5,789 nt of DNA, from contig PMHU01000259.1 in NCBI GenBank assembly GCA_003156795.1, positions 1 to 5,789 on the forward strand, written 5' to 3'. Both the position numbers and the translations under genes were made by a program. How positions within the stretch are numbered: the stretch's first letter is position 1; the number at the start of each line of letters is the position of its first letter. Below the pieces are notes generated by a model. That model saw nothing but the letters and a program-made list of their open reading frames with translations. It had not been told where the DNA came from and searched no databases. Origin of the DNA: Acidimicrobiaceae bacterium (GTDB lineage: Bacteria; Actinomycetota; Acidimicrobiia; Acidimicrobiales; Palsa-688). Shown here piece after piece: positions 1-4,316 of the stretch.

Positions 1-1170
1 GAGTACTCGCCCGAGAGCTTCACGGGAACGGAGCCCGACTTCGCGGTCGAGATCTGCGAAGCGGTGATGGAGGTGATGGAGCCGGCGCCCGACCGCAAGA
101 TCATCCTCAACCTGCCCAACACGGTCGAGATGTTCGGGCCCAACACCTACGCCGACGTGATCGAGTATTTCTCGACGACGGTTCGCAACCGAGACTCGAT
201 CGTGTTGAGCGTGCACCCTCACAACGACCGCGGCACCGCGGTCGCCGCCGCAGAGCTGGCGCAGCTGGCCGGCGCAGACCGAGTGGAAGGAACCCTGTTC
301 GGCAACGGAGAGCGAACGGGCAACGTGGACGTGGTGACCCTGGCGCTCAATCTTTTTTCCCAGGGAGTCGACCCGAAGCTCGACCTGCACGACATCGACC
401 ACCTGCGCCGGGTGGCCGAGTACTGCAACCGTCTGCCGGTCCACCCGCGCCACCCCTACGCCGGCGACCTGGTGTACACGGCCTTCTCGGGGTCGCACCA
501 GGACGCCATCAAGAAAGGCATGGACGCCCTGTCCGACGACTACGCATCGTGGGAAGTCCCGTACCTGCCGATCGACCCGAAGCACGTGGGCCGGACCTAT
601 GAGGCGATCATCCGGGTCAACAGCCAGTCCGGCAAGGGCGGCGTGGCCTACCTGATGGACGCCGAGCACGGGTTGGATCTGCCCCGAGCCCTGCAAGTCG
701 AGTTCTCGAAGCAGGTCCAGGCCATCACCGAAGCCAGCGGGACCGAGATCAAGCCGGGCGAACTGTGGGACGCCTTCGCCACGAGCTATCTACCCGAGGA
801 CGCCGGCATCAGGCTCATCTCGAGCGAGGTCTCCTCAGGTGAAAAAGGTACCTTCGTGGTCGCCCAGGTCCTCGTTGACGGCCAGCACCGGACGCTGTCG
901 GGTCAGGGGAACGGCCCGGTCGACGCCATCGTCCACGGCATCAGAGCGGAGCTGGGCATCGAGCTGGCGGTCGAGGACTACCACGAGCACGCCCTCACGG
1001 CCGGTAGCGAGGCCAGCGCGGCGGCCTACGTGCAAGCTACCGGCCCCGACGGCGAGCAGGTTTGGGGGGTGGGGATCCATTCGAGCATCCTCGACGCGAG
1101 TTTGGCCGCGGTGATCAGCGCGGCCAACCGCCTCAGGAGCCGAGCGACCACACGACCGGCGGGCCCTTAG
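1..1170 (+). CDS. leuA: 2-isopropylmalate synthase, C-terminal part (5' end outside window)
   Basis: LeuA condenses acetyl-CoA with 2-ketoisovalerate to 2-isopropylmalate, the first committed step of leucine synthesis, in the cytosol. The reading frame is open from base 1 (it begins E-Y-S-P-E-S-F-T-G-T-E), so the start codon lies upstream and 389 residues are visible. Residues 72-78 are HPHNDRG, with the two metal-binding histidines of the TIM-barrel. GNGERTGN at 101-108 is the second family signature. AFSGSHQ (161-167) and RVNSQSGKGG (205-214) are typical of LeuA. From about residue 270 the chain is the C-terminal leucine-sensing domain, including GNGPVDA near 303-309, so feedback inhibition by leucine is expected. 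The sequence resembles the long actinobacterial LeuA type; homocitrate synthase and CimA fit less well. The catalytic N-terminus is not visible. The stop TAG sits in a small inverted repeat. Confidence 0.96.
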   Translation, partial: EYSPESFTGTEPDFAVEICEAVMEVMEPAPDRKIILNLPNTVEMFGPNTYADVIEYFSTTVRNRDSIVLSVHPHNDRGTAVAAAELAQLAGADRVEGTLFGNGERTGNVDVVTLALNLFSQGVDPKLDLHDIDHLRRVAEYCNRLPVHPRHPYAGDLVYTAFSGSHQDAIKKGMDALSDDYASWEVPYLPIDPKHVGRTYEAIIRVNSQSGKGGVAYLMDAEHGLDLPRALQVEFSKQVQAITEASGTEIKPGELWDAFATSYLPEDAGIRLISSEVSSGEKGTFVVAQVLVDGQHRTLSGQGNGPVDAIVHGIRAELGIELAVEDYHEHALTAGSEASAAAYVQATGPDGEQVWGVGIHSSILDASLAAVISAANRLRSRATTRPAGP

Positions 1171-1174
1171 GGCC
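1162..1174. other. Small inverted repeat over the leuA stop codon
   Basis: GGCCC (1162-1166) and GGGCC (1170-1174) are complementary around a three-base TTA, which could form a short hairpin at the end of leuA. No T-run follows, so a strong intrinsic terminator is not supported. The heptamer CCCTTAG occurs at 1164-1170 and again at 1177-1183, where it overlaps the putative -10 box of the next gene. Confidence 0.3.
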
Positions 1175-1180
1175 AGCCCT

Positions 1181-1186
1181 TAGACT
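1181..1186 (+). promoter_or_regulatory. Putative -10 box (TAGACT) of a leaderless promoter
   Basis: TAGACT fits the actinobacterial TAnnnT -10 pattern. It ends six bases before the ATG at 1193, so transcription would start at or next to the start codon. No Shine-Dalgarno sequence precedes this ATG, which agrees with a leaderless mRNA. I see no clear -35 box. Confidence 0.55.
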
Positions 1187-1192
1187 CGCCCC

Positions 1193-1474
1193 ATGTCGAT
1201 TCAGCCCACCGCAGAGCAGGCTCCTCCCCGGGGTCACGTCCGCGTCGTCTACCTCGGCCCGGTCGCGCCCCACTGGCGGGTGGACTCCGACTTCGGTGAC
1301 CGCGGCCTCATCGAGGAGTTCCGCCAGCGCGCCTTGGCCCGCCTCCTCCTCCTCCCGCCCCACGACCCTCAGTTCCGCCGCAACCGCGAGCGGATCATCC
1401 GAGACGCCGAGCGGGAGAACCTGCTGCTGGACTGGGACCTGGGCGAACCGGAAGAGGACAGCTCCGGGTCCTGA
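1193..1474 (+). CDS. Conserved-looking small hypothetical protein (93 aa)
   Basis: I do not recognise this family. The protein is soluble and highly charged, with no signal peptide or membrane segment. The first 15 residues are Pro/Gln-rich and probably flexible. A strand-like RVVYLGPVAPHWRV (17-30) is followed by a likely helical region of about 38-80, which contains EEFRQRALARLLLLP and an Arg/Glu-rich RRNRERIIRDAERENLLLDWD. The tail is acidic (GEPEEDSS). The ATG is chosen because a TAGACT hexamer lies six bases upstream and no ribosome binding site is present, suggesting leaderless translation. The coding frame shows the G/C-rich third positions of real genes here. It lies 22 nt after leuA and 37 nt before a small membrane-protein gene, with which it may form a two-gene unit. 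A regulatory or adaptor role is possible but not shown. Confidence 0.75.
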   Translation: MSIQPTAEQAPPRGHVRVVYLGPVAPHWRVDSDFGDRGLIEEFRQRALARLLLLPPHDPQFRRNRERIIRDAERENLLLDWDLGEPEEDSSGS

Positions 1475-1502
1475 CGGGACCGGATGGCGCGGCGACCCCG
1501 GG

Positions 1503-1508
1503 GGAGGG
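1503..1508 (+). promoter_or_regulatory. Shine-Dalgarno-like GGAGGG for the GTG start at 1512
   Basis: A purine run GGAGGG lies three bases before the GTG at 1512. The spacing is shorter than ideal, but this is the only plausible ribosome binding site for the membrane-protein frame and it favours GTG 1512 over the internal ATG at 1590. Confidence 0.45.
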
Positions 1509-1511
1509 TAG

Positions 1512-1862
1512 GTGCGAAACTTCGCCGGTTGGATCGTTGTCCGCACCATCCTCGTGGCCGACGTTGTTCTCCTGGTCGTCGCTGGTTTCATGGCCCTGAT
1601 ATGGGTCGAGCATCCGGCTGGGATCCTCGCCGCCGCGGCCATCTGGATGGTGGCGGGCGGACTGCTCGGGCTGCTACCCCTAACCGACCGATATCGGGCC
1701 GAGCAGCGCTGGTACCGCAAGAACCACCCCGAGATGGCCTCCGATCCTCGTGCCCCGGCCGCCGCCGCCTGCCAGCTACCCATCAACCCCCAAAAGGGAC
1801 GTTTGCCGAAGCGGGTTGGGCGCCCCTTTCATCATAAGGCTAAGGCCGGGAGCGGAACCTAG
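1512..1862 (+). CDS. Small two-helix membrane protein of unknown function (116 aa)
   Basis: The product has two hydrophobic segments, about residues 12-32 and 36-57, separated by a very short polar turn (EHPAG). This is a membrane hairpin. Arginines at 2 and 11 and the basic stretch after residue 60 (DRYRAEQRWYRKN) suggest that both ends are cytoplasmic. The last 40 residues are Pro/Ala/Lys-rich and probably disordered. I recognise no named family. GTG 1512 is preferred because it follows a GGAGGG run and keeps all of the first helix; starting at ATG 1590 would destroy it. It follows the 93-aa gene by 37 nt on the same strand with no visible promoter between, so co-transcription is likely. 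Its stop is only 13 nt before the next ATG, and the next gene's putative -10 box lies in that gap. Confidence 0.7.
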   Translation: MRNFAGWIVVRTILVADVVLLVVAGFMALIWVEHPAGILAAAAIWMVAGGLLGLLPLTDRYRAEQRWYRKNHPEMASDPRAPAAAACQLPINPQKGRLPKRVGRPFHHKAKAGSGT

Positions 1863-1863
1863 C

Positions 1864-1869
1864 GATACT
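1864..1869 (+). promoter_or_regulatory. Putative -10 box (GATACT) of a leaderless promoter
   Basis: GATACT differs from the TATACT-type -10 consensus only at its first base and ends six bases before ATG 1876. The sequence between it and the ATG has no Shine-Dalgarno motif. The same geometry occurs before the genes at 1193 and 4317. No convincing -35 box is visible in the upstream coding sequence. Confidence 0.5.
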
Positions 1870-1875
1870 TTCTAG

Positions 1876-2850
1876 ATGGGCTCCGTCATGGAGATCGCCT
1901 GGAGCGACCGTATCGGAGAGGGCGACTGGATACGGGACCGTCTGGTCGGATCCACCATCCTCACCGTGTCGTCGGTAGTTCCCGACGGCTTCGAAGCCTA
2001 CGCTCGGGTCCTCCACCCGGCTCGGGTGGCCAAGGGCGAGACCGAACAGAACGCCCGATGGGCCGAGGTCGCCTCGTGGAGCGACATGGAGCTTCTGCCC
2101 AAGGCCCAGTTCCACTCGGTTGCCCTTCCACCCGAAAGCTCCGGCAGCGCCGATCTTTCGCTGTGCCGGCCGCCTCGGCGGGGCAGCCTCACCGCCGAGG
2201 ACTGCGCGGCGTTGGCGTCGCTGCTTCGATCGCACACCACGACTGCCGATGCGTGCTGGTTCTGCCTGTGGGAGGGCTACGCCTGGGAGGGTCTGGAGTC
2301 GGATCCCATCCCACCCGAAGTCCTGAGCGGGCCCAAGGTGCTGCTGGCGCGCCGGGACTACGTGTTGTACAACGGCCCCATAGAGGCGGCCTCCGCCATC
2401 GATGGTGTCGAGGCGCGCAGTCCCAACCTGTGGTGGCCGGCCGATCAGGCCTGGTGCGTGGCGAGCGACATAGATCTGCCCTGGACTTACGTGGGCGGTT
2501 CTTCGAAGCTGATCGAAGAGCTGTTGGCCCGCGATGATCTGGAAGTCCTGCCGGCCGGCCCGGCCGACACGGTCTGGCGGATCGAGAAGTGGATCGTCAA
2601 GTGGGTCGCCACCGGAGTGGAGGAGCTGCTACGAACCGGGAACTGCCGCATCGAGACGACCCGCGGCGTGATCGAAGCCTGGTTCGAGCGGCCGGGCTTG
2701 GAGCCGGGCACCCTCGGAATCACTTCCGAGACCGACGACGGCCGCAGGTGGGGCAAGCGCACCCGGATAGAGCATCGGGTGGAGGTGGAGCTGCGACGGC
2801 TCCTTTCCTTGCACCTGATGATGCACCTGGTCGATCTCGTCGAGACCTAG
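1876..2850 (+). CDS. Conserved actinobacterial protein of unknown function (324 aa)
   Basis: From memory, this resembles a family found in mycobacteria and other actinobacteria that has no assigned function. Recognisable blocks are PDGFEAYARVLHPA (36-49), RWAEVASW (61-68), the HTTT/CWFCLWEGY region (120-135), DYVLYNGP (161-168), and SPNLWWPADQAWCVASDIDLPW (182-203) followed by TYVGGS. C127 and C130 form a CxxC in the aromatic-rich CWFC motif. There is no signal peptide or membrane helix, so it is probably cytosolic. Residues from about 235 to the end seem to be an added alpha/beta segment that I do not associate with the family core. ATG 1876 is preferred over ATG 1888 because a GATACT -10-like box sits six bases upstream, suggesting leaderless translation. 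The last ten codons are repeated, diverged, at 4257-4288. No enzyme activity can be assigned. Confidence 0.85.
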   Translation: MGSVMEIAWSDRIGEGDWIRDRLVGSTILTVSSVVPDGFEAYARVLHPARVAKGETEQNARWAEVASWSDMELLPKAQFHSVALPPESSGSADLSLCRPPRRGSLTAEDCAALASLLRSHTTTADACWFCLWEGYAWEGLESDPIPPEVLSGPKVLLARRDYVLYNGPIEAASAIDGVEARSPNLWWPADQAWCVASDIDLPWTYVGGSSKLIEELLARDDLEVLPAGPADTVWRIEKWIVKWVATGVEELLRTGNCRIETTRGVIEAWFERPGLEPGTLGITSETDDGRRWGKRTRIEHRVEVELRRLLSLHLMMHLVDLVET

Positions 2851-2852
2851 GG
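2821..2852. repeat. Direct repeat copy A (3' end of the 324-aa gene)
   Basis: These 32 bases cover the last nine sense codons of the 324-aa gene (M-H-L-V-D-L-V-E-T), its TAG stop and two further G. They match 4257-4288 in 28 of 32 positions in the same orientation, 1436 nt apart. Similarity continues weakly for four more bases upstream (GATG against GAGG) and then fades. Confidence 0.8.
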
Positions 2853-2972
2853 CCCTGCTGATCAATCGGCTCGAGTATTCGCGTTTGCGGGCCGGACGTG
2901 AAATTGTTGGGGACGGAAGAGACGGCCCGACTCTCGGGGGTCGAGGCGTTGTTCGGGTTGGGTGACATCCCT

Positions 2973-3001
2973 TTGACAAATCGCGGCGCTGATGCGACCA
3001 T
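2973..3001 (+). promoter_or_regulatory. Putative sigma-70-type promoter (TTGACA / GACCAT)
   Basis: TTGACA at 2973-2978 is a perfect -35 consensus. After a 17-base spacer, GACCAT at 2996-3001 is a weak -10 that keeps the important second-position A and final T. Transcription would start near 3008, giving a leader of about 48 nt before GTG 3056. It is the only clear -35 box seen before any gene here. Confidence 0.5.
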
Positions 3002-3041
3002 GAGCCCGATCATCTCGGTTCGTTGCGGGGGTTGCGCGGAG

Positions 3042-3047
3042 AGGAGG
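3042..3047 (+). promoter_or_regulatory. Shine-Dalgarno AGGAGG that decides the GTG start at 3056
   Basis: A perfect AGGAGG ends eight bases before GTG 3056, which is ideal spacing. It rules out the in-frame TTG 3023 upstream, and the in-frame GTG at 3047 overlaps it. The chosen start also places the signal-peptide basic region right at the N-terminus. Confidence 0.8.
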
Positions 3048-3055
3048 TGCGCTGG

Positions 3056-4207
3056 GTGCGGTTCGGCTGGCAGCGGACGTCGCGTCTGGGCTCGCGGTTT
3101 TGCGCTACGACGCTGTTGGTCGCCGCGCTAGCCGGCGGGGCCGGCTCCGCCTGGGGGTCCGTTCCGGGGCCTGTTGTCAAGTTGGTGCCGGGCACGAGCG
3201 AACTCCTGGGGGTCGGCTGCACGCCCGGCCGGGTTTGCGTGGCCACGAGTATTCTTCCCGACCTTAATCTGGAGGCCTTTCCTCTCACTGTTCACGGCGA
3301 CAAGGTCAAAATCGGCTCTGGGGTGTTCGGTGGTGAGTCTGGCGCAGTCGCCTGCCCGACCGCCTCCCTCTGCGAGTCTGTGGGCGGTCAGGGGTTCGTG
3401 GATCCGATTGCGGTGGGGCCGTCAGGACTTACACCCGAACCAGGGGTGCGTTTTAAGCACGCCCATCATTTCCTTCTCGAAGGCATCGCGTGCCCGACCG
3501 CCAATACGTGTGTCGTCGTGGGTCTGCAACGGCCAGCTTCGACGTCTGTTGCGGTTGTAGCGGAGCTCCGCGTAACGGGCTCGCAGACGGTCCTGGGTGA
3601 GCCTGTGACCGTGCCGGGCGCCTATGACCTGGCCGCGATCGCGTGCCCGACGGCGACGTCGTGCGTTGCTTCGGGTCAGACGTCGGGCGTGCTCGCCAAG
3701 GGGAAAAAGGCCGCGATTGTCGTGATAGACGTTGGGTCCTCTCACCTGTCTGTCGGCCCAGTTCAGCAGGTGAAGGGCGCGTTTGCGCTGCAAGGAGTTG
3801 CTTGCACGACGAGCCAGAGATGCCTGGCGGTCGGCTTCGACTATCCAGTTACGGACGGGGGTTTCCTCGCGGTCACTGTCGGCGCCACCCTCAAAGGCAC
3901 GACCTTGAGCGTCGGCGTACCGGCGATGCTGTCCGGCTTCGAGTCTTCTCTTCTGGGCGCCGTCGCCTGCCCGACAACGACTCTCTGCCAAGCGACGGGA
4001 TTCTGGTCGAAGGGTAACGGCACAATATTTGGCGTGGTTCCAGTTACTGACGGCCACGACGGCCCGGCTTTGGGCACCCCCGAGAAGGTTCCGGGAATAT
4101 CTTTCACCAGCATCGCCGACATCGTGTGTCCCAAGGCGCAGATCTGCGTCGCCGTCGGCGCCCAGGACAGCACGGGTGCCGTTGCGACATTCACACCGGT
4201 CCCGTAG
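3056..4207 (+). CDS. Secreted seven-repeat cysteine-motif protein, probable beta-propeller (383 aa)
   Basis: The N-terminus has arginines at residues 2, 7, 10 and 14 followed by a hydrophobic stretch (CATTLLVAALAGGAGSAWG, about 16-34), a good Sec signal peptide with likely cleavage near residues 31-35. The mature chain contains seven repeats of the form I/V-A-C-P-T-x3-C-x-A-V-G. Cysteine pairs are at 55/61, 100/106, 146/152, 197/203, 250/256, 305/311 and 358/364, always six apart, with 45-55 residues between repeats. Regular, strand-rich repeats in this number suggest a seven-bladed beta-propeller with one small disulfide loop per blade. Similar C-P-T/S...C-V-A-V-G repeats are familiar from secreted actinobacterial proteins of unknown function. 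No catalytic residues, LPXTG anchor or C-terminal helix are visible, so it is probably released. Third codon positions contain more A/T than in leuA. Binding of a carbohydrate or surface ligand is only a guess. Confidence 0.85.
   Translation: MRFGWQRTSRLGSRFCATTLLVAALAGGAGSAWGSVPGPVVKLVPGTSELLGVGCTPGRVCVATSILPDLNLEAFPLTVHGDKVKIGSGVFGGESGAVACPTASLCESVGGQGFVDPIAVGPSGLTPEPGVRFKHAHHFLLEGIACPTANTCVVVGLQRPASTSVAVVAELRVTGSQTVLGEPVTVPGAYDLAAIACPTATSCVASGQTSGVLAKGKKAAIVVIDVGSSHLSVGPVQQVKGAFALQGVACTTSQRCLAVGFDYPVTDGGFLAVTVGATLKGTTLSVGVPAMLSGFESSLLGAVACPTTTLCQATGFWSKGNGTIFGVVPVTDGHDGPALGTPEKVPGISFTSIADIVCPKAQICVAVGAQDSTGAVATFTPVP
3218..4147 (+). repeat. Seven degenerate tandem repeats encoding CxxxxxC blades
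   Basis: The paired-cysteine motifs start at 3218, 3353, 3491, 3644, 3803, 3968 and 4127. Four of them (3353, 3491, 3644, 3968) share the identical octamer TGCCCGAC encoding Cys-Pro-Asp/Thr-phase bases (C-P-T in frame). Elsewhere the repeats are diverged, which indicates old internal duplication rather than recent expansion. Confidence 0.85.
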
Positions 4208-4256
4208 CAAACGCTCCCCAGCCGCGCCGTGCGAAGTGCCCTTGTTCCAGTCGAGG

Positions 4257-4288
4257 ATGCACCCGGTCGGCCTCGTCGAGAGCTAGGG
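4257..4288. repeat. Direct repeat copy B (diverged copy of the 324-aa gene 3' end)
   Basis: This reads M-H-P-V-G-L-V-E-S-stop, against M-H-L-V-D-L-V-E-T-stop in copy A, and 28 of 32 bases are identical. Its four differences change three amino acids (L to P, D to G, T to S), so it does not look maintained as coding sequence. No start or upstream gene body goes with it. It is best read as a remnant of a gene end, located 28 nt before the ppk start. Confidence 0.75.
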
Positions 4289-4303
4289 GCGGTCCCCCCG
4301 CTG

Positions 4304-4309
4304 TAGCCT
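4304..4309 (+). promoter_or_regulatory. Putative -10 box (TAGCCT) of ppk, leaderless
   Basis: TAGCCT fits TAnnnT and ends seven bases before ATG 4317, with no Shine-Dalgarno sequence between. It lies downstream of repeat copy B, so the ppk promoter would have remained intact if DNA was inserted further upstream. No clear -35 box is seen. Confidence 0.5.
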
Positions 4310-4316
4310 GACGGCC

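Larger units (their letters stand above)
2851..3055. other. 205-nt intergenic region before the secreted-protein gene
   Basis: This is the longest gap in the window. It follows repeat copy A and contains a putative promoter (2973-3001) and a Shine-Dalgarno sequence near its end. I see no RNA gene and no T-tailed terminator. A frame opening at GTG 2898 runs through it and into the next gene in another phase, but it has no ribosome binding site or recognisable product. Confidence 0.6.
4208..4316. other. 109-nt gap before ppk
   Basis: It contains repeat copy B (4257-4288), a GGGG/CCCC inverted repeat at 4286-4297 with a CGGT loop, and the putative ppk -10 box. No T-run follows the inverted repeat. 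No gene is supported here. Confidence 0.6.

Noticed and set aside
1133..1786. Open frame on the - strand (217 codons) opposite the two small genes
   Set aside because: Its composition is that of a shadow frame. The + strand frames have helices, G/C-rich third positions and plausible starts.
3023..3055. Upstream TTG start for the secreted protein
   Set aside because: TTG 3023 has no Shine-Dalgarno and would place 11 extra residues before the signal peptide. AGGAGG at 3042-3047 clearly serves GTG 3056.
2898..3131. Possible 77-codon + strand gene starting at GTG 2898
   Set aside because: It has no ribosome binding site, ends inside the secreted-protein gene in another frame, and its second half is the Arg/Cys-rich type typical of shadow translation.
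3130..3146. Perfect 7-bp inverted repeat (AGCCGGC/GCCGGCT, GGG loop) inside the signal-peptide region
   Set aside because: It encodes Ala/Gly codons of the hydrophobic core, where GCC/GGC runs are expected. Regulatory meaning cannot be supported.
3422..4210. Open frame on the - strand (262 codons) opposite the secreted-protein gene
   Set aside because: The + frame has a signal peptide, seven regular repeats and an ideal ribosome binding site. The antisense product is Arg-rich and featureless.
4029..4286. 85-codon + strand frame ending at the TAG of repeat copy B
   Set aside because: Most of it is a shadow of the secreted-protein gene. Only the last codons match the 324-aa gene end, which is reported as a repeat instead.
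2817..4288. Interpreting the block between the repeats as a complete mobile element
   Set aside because: It carries no transposase, integrase or terminal inverted repeats. Only the direct repeat and the foreign look of the gene support movement.
4286..4297. GGGG-CGGT-CCCC hairpin as an intrinsic terminator
   Set aside because: The stem has only four pairs, no T-run follows, and it lies next to the ppk -10 box. It could equally be chance in GC-rich DNA.
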